Positions 23,325 through 33,734 of a stretch of DNA of 64,000 nucleotides are shown here, piece after piece. Under the pieces are notes generated by a model that had not been told where the DNA came from, did no database searches, and saw nothing but the letters and a program-made list of their open reading frames with translations. Location of the stretch: assembly GCA_029216955.1 (NCBI GenBank), contig JANAVB010031417.1:22599079-22663078 (forward strand). Reading direction: 5' to 3'. The first letter of the stretch is position 1, and the number at the start of each line of letters is the position of its first letter. Both the position numbers and the translations under genes were made by a program. This DNA is from Iris pallida (Eukaryota; Streptophyta; Magnoliopsida; Asparagales; Iridaceae).

Positions 23325-23980
23325 TGTCGTGGGCTGGGCGACGCGCTTGGGGCTGGGCCGTCCGGGGCTTGGCGGCTGGCTTGGGTCGGGGACTGGGCGG
23401 CGGGCTTGGGGCTGGGGCGTCGGGTCTGGGCGGTGGGCTTGGGGTGGGGGCGTCGGGGTCTGGGAGGCGGGCTTGGGGTTTTGGGCGTCGGGGGCTGGGC
23501 GGCTTGCTTGGGTCGGGGTCTAGGCGGTGGGCTTAGGGCGGCGGCGTCGGGGGCTGGGCGGCTGGCTTGGGGCGGGGGCGTGGGGGCTGGGCGGCTGGCT
23601 TGGGTCGGGGGCTGGGCGGTGGGCTTGGGGCGGCGGCGTCGGGGGCTGGGCGGCTGGCTTGGGTCGGGGGCTGGGCGGTGGGCTTGGGGTGGCGGCGTCG
23701 GGGGCTGGGCGGCTGGCTTGGGGCGGGGGCGTCGGGGGCTGGGCGGCTGGCTTGGGTCGGGGGCTGGGCGGTAGGCTTGGGGCGGCGGCGTCGGGGGCTG
23801 GGCGGCTGGCTTGGGTCGGGGGCTGGGCGGTGGGCTTGGGGTGGCGGCGTCGGGGGCTGGGCGGCTGGCTTGGGGCGGGGGCGTCGGGGGCTGGGCGGCT
23901 GGCTTGGGTCGGGGGCTGGGCGGTGGGCTTGGGGCGGCGGCGTCGGGGGCTGGACGGCTGGCTTGGGGCGGTGGGCTTTG
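23325..23980. repeat. GC-rich minisatellite in the CACTA element
   Basis: Repeats of GTCGGGGGCTGGGCGG followed by CTGGCTTGGG or TGGGCTTGGGGCGGCG. The basic unit is about 28-31 bp, in a higher-order alternation of about 58 bp. A (CT)n tract precedes it (23160-23310). It is open in several frames on both strands, giving Gly/Trp-rich or Pro/Ala-rich translations that are not credible proteins. The G-rich strand is the plus strand. Confidence 0.9.
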
Positions 23981-24470
23981 GTCGGGGACGGCGGGTGGCT
24001 TTGCTTCTCAAATTCATCTGAGTTTATATATTGGCTAAATAATGTGTTATCCATATTGGGTGTTTCATTAGTTTGGTGGTGTTTGGATTAGTAAATGTGA
24101 ATATATATGGGGTTTGGATTCATGGTGTATATGTTCACTGTCTCAAGGACAGTGCGAGTTCTATCAGTTGTATGCTTCTGTATAGATGTATATATCTATA
24201 CATCTAGCTGTGATATACATATGTGTATGTGACAATCTCAGTTAGCGACGGACTAGTTACCGGTTAGCGACGGATATTTCCAGCTCTATTAATTGCATTA
24301 ATCTACGGTACGACATGGTGACGGATATTCCCTGCAGCCATTCGAATGGCGAGGCAGAAACTATGTTGCCGTAGATAAAGTTGCCTGTCCTACGACCCTC
24401 ATCCCTCAGCAATGATGATACGACAACCTATCACTATATCTTATATAGTAGTAGATGATGTCTTAGTATT

Positions 24471-25162
24471 ACATTAGTGAGTTCATCTTGATTCTGTTAC
24501 GTCCTTCAGATACTATATACGATAAGAACATAGATGATTCACACTAATGTATGCTAGAATGAATCTTGACTTGTGTTCTGAGCCATCCGTTCTGATCAAG
24601 CATCTTCCTTCTCCTCTCCTCCACCATGGCTCTGAACCAATCTGCTCCTCCCTACTTCCCTTCTTTTTATTTGACTCTCTCAGCCACGTATGACATCCAG
24701 CTCAAGTGTAGAGTCGGGGGAGAAGAAGTGGGCAGGAAGATGAGGGGGAAGCAGCACAGCCTGCAGCATGACCCGAAGGAAGTACAGAGGTTTTCTTCAA
24801 CAGCCGTAGGAGAAATAGTCATCCTACGGCTGTTGAAGAAAACCTATGTACTTCCTCCGGGTCATGCCGCCGGCTGTGCTGCTTCCTCCTCATCTTCCTG
24901 CCCACTTCTTCTCTCCCGACTCTACACTTGAGCTGGATGTCATATGTGGCTGAGAGAGTTAAATAAGAAGAAGGGAAGTAGGGAGGAGCAGATTGGTTCA
25001 GAGCCATGGTGGAGGAGAGGAGAAGGAAGATGCTTGATTAGAACGGATGGCTCAGAACACAAGCCAAGATTTATTCTAGCATACATTAGTGTGAATCATC
25101 TATTTTCTTATCGTATATAGTATCTAAAGGACGTAACAGAATCAAGATGAACTCACTAATGT
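24471..25162. repeat. 692-bp near-perfect palindrome with a 10-nt loop
   Basis: The left arm begins ACATTAGTGAGTTCATCTTG and the right arm ends with its reverse complement. The centre is CAGCCGTAGGA - 10 nt - TCCTACGGCTG at 24801-24832. Each arm carries a copy of the same 60-codon frame starting MALNQSAPPYFPS (24626 forward, 25007 reverse). I do not recognise the frame. A diverged direct copy of the arm edge lies at 25158-25230. Confidence 0.9.
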
Positions 25163-25295
25163 ATGCTAGAATGAATCTTTGGTTGTGTTCTGAGCCATTC
25201 GTTCCGATACTTGGCAATTAAGTCATTCTACTGGTGAGGCAGCAACTATATATAAGGCTACTTGCATGTTCTTCCAACTTTAAATTACAAGATTA

Positions 25296-26097
25296 CTATA
25301 TTTGGTTACATAAATCACTAACCTCATCGCGGCCAATGTTTACAGTCTTGGTCTCAACTGTCTTCGATTCTATGATCCCATGCTTTCGAAAAATAGACAA
25401 TGCAGACTCCATGGAATAGAATGGCCTTACATGCAAATCGTCTGTGATTATGTATCCTTTTCCTCCTTTCACAAACACGCCATCCTTGTTGCCTCCATCT
25501 GCAACCCCCTTCCATGCAATATCCTCATCCATTGCCTTACCACAGGGACATCGAGCGCCAATAACCGAACTATACAGACGGTGAGCCTTGGTGTAGCACT
25601 CAAATGTAGGGCATCCGTAATTTCGTCGAGGTTTTAAATCATCGACTTTGAGTTTTAAACCCTCACGTAGCCTTTCTGCTTCACTTCTAGGGTCGAACAG
25701 CATCTTCTTGTAAGCTTCGGTCTCCAGATACTTAGTATCAAGATTCTGGACGCTTTTGTAGAGCATGTCAACGCATCCTAGCGTCAATTTTCTGTCGAGT
25801 AAATTGGCGCTAGGATGCGTTGACATGCTCTACGAAAGCGTCCAGAATCTTGACACTAAGTATCTGGAGACCGAAGCTTGCAAGAAGATGCTGCTCGACC
25901 CTAGAAGTGAAGCAGAAAGGCTACGTGAGGGTTTAAAACTCAATGTCGATGATTTAAAACCTCGGCGAATTTACGGGTGCCCCACATTTGAGTGCTACAC
26001 CAAGACCCACCGTGATGAGGTTAGTGATTTATTTAACCTAAGACATGGGATCATAGAATCGAAGACAGTTGAGACCAAGACTGTAAACATTATGTGA
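25296..26097 (-). pseudogene. captured DUF674-like gene fragment in inverted duplication
   Basis: The reverse-strand arm (25296-25790) encodes a fragment of a plant DUF674 protein. It shows VDMLYKSVQNLDTKYLETEA, a CPCGK metal-knuckle-like segment, and GYIITDDLHVRPF with a terminal VNIGRDEVSDL. The forward arm (25801-26097) repeats the first half with LYESVQNLDTKYLET, lacks about 60 codons, and has the DEVSDL piece moved ahead of HGIIESKTVETK. The loop is about 10 nt (25791-25800). The apparent start codons of both frames lie across the loop in the opposite arm, so neither is a real gene. Family assignment comes from remembered DUF674 motifs; a database search would settle it. Role of DUF674 proteins is unknown to me. 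Confidence 0.65.
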
Positions 26098-26284
26098 GTT
26101 CATGTAGAATGAATTTTGGGTTGTGTTCTGAGCTATTCGTTCCCATACTTGACAATTAAGCATGTGAAATAGAACTGATTATGTTTAGTTTGTCTTACGA
26201 TACAGATTTTCACATCCAAATTGAAATAGATCGTTACTTCGTTGTTCGTACATGGATGTACTAGCGGATCAACCTCCTGGACCG

Positions 26285-26965
26285 TAGGTACTTATAAGTA
26301 TTGACCGTGTCGGATTAGTATCAATCTATCATTTTGGTATGGACCGTATCGGTTGGTATTGGCCTTAGCGAATTGGTATCGTCCTATCCGATATGTATCG
26401 GCCGTATAGCCATTAAGTCATATTGGTTTTATCGATTTGGTATCGGTCATATCCGATAGGTATCGGCCGTGCTGGATTAGTATAGACTATTTCGGATTAG
26501 TATCGTGGAAGGTTTAGTAACAAGTGTACTTGGATTTCTCTCTTCTAGAGCTAGATTACCATTGCAAGAGAGTCACGAGAGCGTAGATGGCCAGTTACAG
26601 AACATACATACTTCCTTTTCAATCTCGCTTTTCCTGATGGAAAATGAAGTATGTATGTTACTGTAACTGGCCAATCACGATCTAGTGATTCTCTTGCAAT
26701 GGTATTCTAGCTCGAGAAGTGAGAAATTCAAGTACAATTGTTACTAAACCTTCCACGATACTAATCCGAAATAGTCTATACTAATCCAGCACGACCGATA
26801 CCTATCAGATATGACCGATACCAAATCGATAAGACCAATATGAATCCTAGCTATTCGGCCGATACATGTACATATCGGATATAGGACGATACCAATATGA
26901 TACGTCCTATACCAAACCGATAGACCGATACTAATCTGATACACTAGATACTAAGTACATCTAGC
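26285..26965. repeat. large imperfect palindrome, arms about 330 bp
   Basis: The centre lies near 26630 with a spacer of about 30 nt. The inner arms contain ATGGCCAGTTACAG/CTGTAACTGGCCAAT; the outer arms are low-complexity repeats of GGTATCGGCCGTAT-like words and their complements (CCGATACC). No coding potential. Confidence 0.8.
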
Positions 26966-27218
26966 ATCTCTGTGGATCCACAAATTACTGCACGATAGTA
27001 CCAACGACTCCAGTTACATCCGGTTATTGGTGAGTACATGATTACATAGTAATTCTGTTAGTCTTGTGATACAGATTTTTACTCTCTCATGCTACCAACG
27101 TCACAACTTTTCGAGTGCTGCTTCCTCTAATGATGATGAACGCAAAAAACCAACGTCACAACTTTTATAACTTGAGTAAATTTCTTTACCCTATATGAAA
27201 ATTTCTGTTGTCAGAAAG

Positions 27219-27530
27219 ATGGCTCCTAGGACTCGTCGAGGTGGTGCTGCTAGTCGAGGAAGGGGTCGAGGCAAGAAACCCTTGGAGGTCAACACGGAGG
27301 AAGTCTCCGTCGTCAAACAAGAGCCGGTGACTGTCAAGGAAGAACCGATGACCATCAGGGAAGAGATTGCTCCCAAGCTTGAAGCTAAGGAGGAGCCACC
27401 GTCAGAGAGTAGTAGCATCGGGACTGACCCTCCTATCCCTACAGAAGACCTCAACCAGATTGAGCCTTCGTATGCAAAGTGGCTGATAGAATGGTACATG
27501 CCTCAACGCAACTATCATCCCTGGCTGTGA
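27219..27530 (+). CDS. unrecognised basic/acidic open frame in the CACTA element
   Basis: The frame is 103 codons from MAPRTRRGGAASRGRGRGKK. The ATG at 27219 lies four bases after an acceptor-like GTTGTCAG. The N-terminus is Arg/Gly-rich and AT-hook-like. The middle is a repeated VKxEPVTVKEEPMTIREE acidic segment. The end is KWLIEWYMPQRNYHPWL. It is not a CACTA transposase domain I recognise. It could be an element-encoded small protein or a captured exon. Confidence 0.3.
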   Translation: MAPRTRRGGAASRGRGRGKKPLEVNTEEVSVVKQEPVTVKEEPMTIREEIAPKLEAKEEPPSESSSIGTDPPIPTEDLNQIEPSYAKWLIEWYMPQRNYHPWL

Positions 27531-28697
27531 GGATTCATCGTCTGACTTGTGGTCTTTGTTGAGGCCAAAGTCGATTTTCCTATGTGTTTTGGAATATTTG
27601 TGAAAATTTTGGAATATTTGTGCTATGATCGGTCGTCAGGATTGGATATTAGGTTACTGTAACTGGCCAACTCTTTCCTATGTATTTTAGAATATTTGTG
27701 AAAAATTTGGAATATTTGTGCAATGATCGGATTATAACGATGGATATTATGTTACTCTTCCGGATAACTGATGTCTATTTTATATTAATTTGGTTTGGTC
27801 TATATGATTCTTGGATAATTCGTATGTGCATATTTTGGTCTATGTGATTCTTGGATAATTGGTGTGCATAATTTATTTGGTCTATGTGATTGTTGGATAA
27901 TTGGTGTGCATTATATATTGGTTTGGTTTATGCAAATTTTTGCGAACAGCTAAAAAATTGTAATTTTTTTTCAAAATATTCTCAGTTAGCGACGGACTTG
28001 TGACCGTTTTGCGACGGGAGTCTCCAGTTTCCGACTACTTTTCGACGGTTATGCCGTCGCTAACTGAACATTTGAAATTTATTCCCAGGTAGCGACGGAT
28101 GATCGACGAAAAATCAGTCGGCATGATTTATTGTTCGACGGACTAGCGACGACATATCCGTCGCCCGTATTCTGGAAATAACAAGAATTTCCAGAACAAG
28201 GTCGACGGTTAATCCGTCGCTACGCGGTCGATATATTGCGACGGCGTAGCGACGACTTATCCGTCGCCACGTTGCTGGAAATGACATGAAATTCCAGAAG
28301 CTGGCGGACGGCATTTCCGTCAGAAAGCCGTCGCTAATCCGTCACTTGATATCGACGGTATCGACGGATTAGCGACGAAATGATACGATCTGATACGCCT
28401 TTGCGACGGGTTAGCGACGGCTTTGCTCGTCGGTATTGTGTACACAGTTCAGTACTTAAAAGCTGAGGTGGACGAGATTCCGTCGGCAATGCGTCGCTAA
28501 TGCTTCGTATTGTGACGTCGACTATCCGTCGCTTTTCCGTCATGTGACGATAACTTAGCGACGGATGGTTATTAGCGACGAGGTGATTGCCGACGGATGT
28601 TTTTGGCCAATATCCGTCGGTAAGCGGTCGCTAATGGTAATTACCGTCGTCTTAGCGACGGATGCGGCCGTCGCTAAATCGATAAATTTTGGTAGTG

Positions 28698-31352
28698 GAA
28701 ATCTAACCCTACGCCCTCCCTGTCATCTCCGACACCGCCGTCATCACAGCCACCACCACTACAGCCTCAACCTCAACCTCAAATCCTAACCGCTACCCCG
28801 ACCCGTCGACCCCTACTGCTCGCCTTGTCGAACCTCGACCACATCCAACCCCGTCTCCGATCGTCGCCTTCCCACATCCATCAGCCACAACCATCCCCGT
28901 CACCTTCGTCGCCAACACCGCTACCGTCGTCCCCTCGATAACCCTCAACAAACCAGCGCACACCACAATCACCACCCTCATCATCCTCGCCACCACCACC
29001 TCGGCCGGCAACTTCCCACCACCACCACCAACATCAGAAAATCCAAAGGAGGAAGACCAAAACCCTAACCCTAAACTCACCTCCTTTCCGACCATCGGAG
29101 TCCGCAAGCGCCGGTCCTCAGTTGTGGCCGGAGAGTCGCCGTCGCCAGCACCTTCGGCCCCGACGCCCGCACCAGTCGGGTCCAGCACCGCCGCAGCCGA
29201 GCAGCGCCTCCCTCCTCGAGCGCAACCACCGTGCGCACGTCCCCTCCGCCAAGCGCCGCCCGGCACAGCACCGAAGCCAAGCGTCGCGCCGATCCACTTC
29301 CTCTTCCGCTCCTCCGCGTGCGTCACCAGCACGCACAACCGCCGGAGGGGCTTTCCCCTTGCCGGAGCTCCCCAGCGACCCTCTTCGGTAGCACCGCCGG
29401 ACTGGGGTGCCTCTCATGGCGAGCGCACACCCCCGTGGAGCTCTCGACTCGCCAGCGTACGAGACCCCGCGCTCAGGACTGACGTCGTCGGCCTGTTCCT
29501 GATCGTCGTCTCGTCCCTGGTGGGCTTGTGGTCTCTCGTTGAGTGGCTACGTCGCCATGCACGTGCTTTGGGGGCGGTGATAGTGAGCGTCTCGTGCGCC
29601 GTCGCATCCCTAGCTCCGCATCGAGCACCGCTTCTCGCCTCCGGCCGCCGCCCTCCGTCGAACCGAGGTGAGAAACCCCTTTTTCCCTCTCTCTCGAATA
29701 CTCTCTCTCCCCCCTCTTTTTCTTTTACTGCTACTGAGAGGAGCCAGCTATTACAGTTAATATTATTATTATTGGCTTTATATTATCTAACTACTGTATG
29801 ATATTTAGAGTAATTACTTATATTGTTATAAGTATTTTTTATCATTACTATTATCATTATTTATAGTATTGTTATTCTGGTTTATTAATGAATAGATAAT
29901 TAACTTTTACCAAATTTACATTGACAACTCTGTAGCTCTAAAATATTTTCCTGGATTTTGTAGATATTTATCTAAAATATTTTGGACTAATAAAATTTAA
30001 TTTCTACCTAGAAAATCCTATTTTGATAAGATTAGAGTTTTTGCCTAAAATAACTTTTTGATCTACCTAAAAGTACTTTTACTAACAAAAAGATAGTTGC
30101 CAAATTATATTTTCAAGTATATGTTAATATTTTGACTAATAAAAAGATATTTTCCAAATTGTATATATAAAATATTTTCAAGTATTTACGTGAAAGTATT
30201 ATAAAAATATTTTCTAAAATTTGTATATGTATCTATCTCCACAAATTCTCCTCAATTATCCCCTTGATCACGACTAATCGCGCATTTTTTTCTCATGAAT
30301 TTCGGACGCTTATCCATCGACCTCGACTATTGGACCAATATGACTTGTCGGATCAAGCGCACCACGCCAGGCGACACCAGGCAAGACATATTGCCTTTAC
30401 TGTTTAATTTTTTTCTCAATATCATGCATGCTTTTTCTTTATGTTGTTCTTTCAAAACTATATATAGATGCAAATTATTATACTTTATGCAATTGGCTTA
30501 GAGTTAAGGGACCACTGTATGTTTAGTGCATCTCATAAACTCTCATGATGTGCCACGAATTGTGTGTGAGTTATGAGTCGCATATAGATGCGGACTTGCG
30601 TACTGACTGATCATTGGTGCGTATAGGCCATGCATTAGGATATAACTGCTAATAGATTTGTGTATAAGACTTGGCAGTTATTAAGGATTAAACAGTGTCA
30701 TGGAGACGACGCATGTATAGTATCATTGGGGGGAGGAGACAGTTATTAGCGTAGGAACTACATGTTCAGTACACACATAGATTTGGGCCGATAGTGTCTC
30801 GTATGAGCGCTACTTACTGTCTCGGGGCCGAAAGTGACTCGGATGAGCGCTACTTTCTGCCCATGGCCGATAGTGTCTCTTATGAGCGCTACCTACTGCC
30901 ACTCTATCTCACTCCATCTATGATGAACACCTAAGCTTCTGCGTAGAACGTTGTCTTCTAAAGTGCATTCCACATAGAATGGTTAGGAACATTTACTCAT
31001 GTATATTTTCTGTTGAGCTTTTATTATTCAGTTTATTGGCATGATATTATGTGTTTTGTTACGTCCCTCTGAGGACCTGGTGATCTCTTTAGGTGTGTGT
31101 TTCGTGATTTCTTGCAGGTGCTCTAGCTAAGGTCATACCTTCCTTCGTGATGATTGCTCTTGGACTCGTCACTTGCTCTCGTTCGACCAATTCTTTCTTT
31201 GTATATTTTTCCATATTTAATTTAGTTGGTAGTGGATTTGTCTCCATCCAACTATTATATACATGACAAACTCAAAGTTGTTTTTATATTATTATTTATC
31301 TTTGTGGATGAGATTTAATGTCTTGGCTTTCTACATTTTACAGCTTATGTAT
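28698..31352 (+). other. middle part of solo LTR E: leader and intron-like sequence
   Basis: 28700-29667 is GC-rich and partly open in several frames (Pro/Ser/Ala-rich), with no recognisable domain. It ends at a strong donor CCGAG|GTGAGA (29667/29668). From 29700 the sequence turns AT-rich. Acceptor-like TTTCTTGCAG lies at about 31117. I see no host gene here, and the GC-rich frames are best read as LTR leader. Confidence 0.5.
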
Positions 31353-31919
31353 TGTCACTCCCCGTTCCCAGAATGCGTATTTTTATACATGTACAACTCA
31401 TGTATATTTATTTAATATTTATCATGTATCATCCTGTATTTAAATTCTTTTAATTTTATGTTAATTAATTATCTGCATTTTATTTTCTGTAATTTATTTC
31501 TGTATTTTATTTCCTGCTTTTAACCCTTTGCTTGCTTTCGGGTTGGCCTTGGCCGAACCCCCACAAACCCGACCCAATACCCCACCTACCACCACCCTTC
31601 CTATTTAAAGCTTCCCTCTCCTTCTCTCTCCTCATTACTTCTCTTCACCATTATTTCTTCTTCTTCCTCTCATCACTCTCTCCACCAACCCAACAGCAGG
31701 CAAGTGCATCTTGCTTTTGCTTGGAGAACCATTTTTATGGTTCATTTATCTTCCTCTCATGATCCTGAGAGAGTTTAGTTCTTGGAATTTTGATTTCTAT
31801 GGCTTGTTTTCTCTAGATCTAAGTTGTTGTATTTCGGTTGTTCATGGGTTTGATCTCCCAACTTGGCGTGTATTCTCGGCTGACCATGGGTTCTGAACCA
31901 TGGGAACTCCATTGCTGGC

Positions 31920-32410
31920 TTGGGACGAAGGCTCCTGAGTCACGCACACATCTTTACGTGTTTGCGTGTATTTTTAGTCACGTACACGTTCTTACGTGGC
32001 TGCGTGTATTTTTAGTCACGCTCATACTGTGTTTTGCGTGCGTGACTTTTTACGCTTACGCTGTGCTTGCGTGCGTGACTTTTGCGTGCGTGACTTTTGC
32101 GTGCGTGACTTTTCACGCTCACGCTGTGCTTGCGTGCGTGACTTTTGCGTGCGTGACTTTTCACGCTCACACTGTGCTTGCGTGCGTGACTTTTCACGCT
32201 CATGCTGTGTGTGCGTGAATTTCATGTCACTTTTTACGCACACATCTTTGCGTGCGTGCGTGAATTTCTTGTCACGCTCACTGTGCGTGAGTGCGTGAGT
32301 TACTTTTCACGCTTACCTTTCCACGCTCAGTTTTCCACGTCCACTTTTCACGCGCACGTTGTGCGTGCCAACATGAACCCCTTTTCACGCTCACTCCTTC
32401 ACACTAGATC
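31920..32410 (+). repeat. CpG-rich tandem array (TGCGTGCGTGACTTTT) in LTR D
   Basis: Units of GCGTGCGTGACTTTT and CACGCTCACGCTGTGCTT alternate with a 15-45 bp period. Several frames stay open through it (for example repeated CVTFA), but they are repeat translations, not genes. Confidence 0.85.
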
Positions 32411-33675
32411 TCGCGTGACTTGTTGGCCTTAGCATAGACTTCTTGCATGACTTCTTAAACTGGGTGTTACTATTTGCTCTATAAATTATTCATTTAATGA
32501 TGGCATGATAACTCTTCTATTATATCCTTACGCCTTTTTGCATGAACTTGATAATCTTAGCATGTTACTATTTTTAATACATATGGTTGTATAGAACGTG
32601 CCCTGTGTCTTGATTGATCCATGGATGCCCAGCTAAACTGGAACTTGACCTCGAGAATTATAGGCTCGACCCCATTTGACTTTCATGCCTTGTCACCATT
32701 GATAATGATTGTGACAGTGACTAATAATTGATCATGCGTTCCTAATGGGAACTAAGAGACTGGCCAGTCGTCTTATTGAATTGAATGAATGAGACACGTT
32801 CATGTAATAAATTATTGTAATCGACTGGCTAATCCCGAATATTGGCATACAGGCACATGCAGGCTTCAAATTATTTATTTATTTATTTAGTTAGCATGTG
32901 TACTTTATGGTCAAGGCATGATTATTTCGTGGTTAGATTTGATTGTCGCATCACGCTATGTAAGACCTACAACCTAGCCGCACGGGTATCGTTGTAGAGT
33001 TGTGCATATCGTACCCCGTACGAAAGTACTCATTTGAATGACCATGATCCACGGCATGGGATTTCACTCAACGTAGGGACTATTAAGCTAAATAAAATAA
33101 TGATTGCATGGAGAGAATGGATTCCCGAGTTCTTACATGGCAGCCCTCTTGGGACTAGTAGTGCCCGACAGGCCGGCTGGTTCCCACAGATACTGTAAAT
33201 CTGTCACACGGGCAGGGAACGGTATCTGCATATATTATTGTACATGTTATATTAACGGCGGACGTCCCGCTAGGACTCGTCTAATTACATGATTGGCACA
33301 ATTGATTGACTGGATAGACTAGCCTTGCTTGCACATAGTAAGAACTGAGGAATTCCTAATTGCATAATTCCAGAATAACTTGGGACTCACAATAGCAAGC
33401 CGTAGTGGTTGATTGGCCGTTCAAGATGATTTGTTTGTGTACTGTACCTACTCTGTTGCCTAACTGAGATGATCAGAATGTCAGGACATGACGGGCCAAC
33501 TTCTGTCCTTGTTTGGTTGGGAGGTTGACTCGAAGTGTCGTGATGTTATGTAAATCCTAGTGGAAAGCAGAGATCTATTATTGTATTCTCTTACTTACTG
33601 GTTTAATCCTTCATATCGTCCTTCCTTGTGGTACTTGCTATTAGAGGTCTAACCTCTCTGGTTTTGCATGGCCAG

Positions 33676-33734
33676 ATTTAGAGCCGGTCCCCGAGGACTC
33701 AGCTTACTTCTACCTCCAAGATGGTCAACACTAG
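33676..33734 (+). other. conserved short exon in LTR D
   Basis: After the acceptor TTTTGCATGGCCAG the frame reads DLEPVPEDSAYFYLQDGQH and stops at 33732-33734. The overlapping ATG at 33720 opens MVNTRGMIAGGLEWVP. Both readings match the exon of LTR B at 8657. Confidence 0.45.

Larger units (their letters stand above)
22738..28700. mobile_element. non-autonomous CACTA (En/Spm) transposon with TSD GAA (element 22741-28697)
   Basis: The ends are CACTACCAAAAT and its reverse complement ATTTTGGTAGTG, flanked by GAA at 22738-22740 and 28698-28700, as expected for CACTA elements. Subterminal regions (22765-23070 and 27985-28680) are packed with GCGACGG/CCGTCGC words on both strands, typical transposase-binding repeats. 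The element is 5957 bp. No transposase is recognisable. The interior holds a GC-rich minisatellite, three large palindromes, a captured DUF674-like fragment in inverted duplication, and one basic open frame at 27219-27530. Confidence 0.93.

Noticed and set aside
23520..24054. Long overlapping Gly/Trp-rich and Pro-rich frames on both strands
   Set aside because: They are translations of the G-rich minisatellite, open in many frames at once.
25296..25826. 176-codon reverse frame as a functional DUF674 gene
   Set aside because: Its start lies in the opposite arm of the palindrome and reads through the loop, and the N-terminal part of the family is missing.
29124..29801. 225-codon forward frame and opposite 181-codon frame
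   Set aside because: GC-rich LTR leader with no domain; both strands are open through base composition, and a splice donor interrupts the forward frame at 29667.
31838..32298. Frames with repeated CVTFA or CVRDF units
   Set aside because: Repeat translation of the GTGCGTGACTTTT array in solo LTR D.
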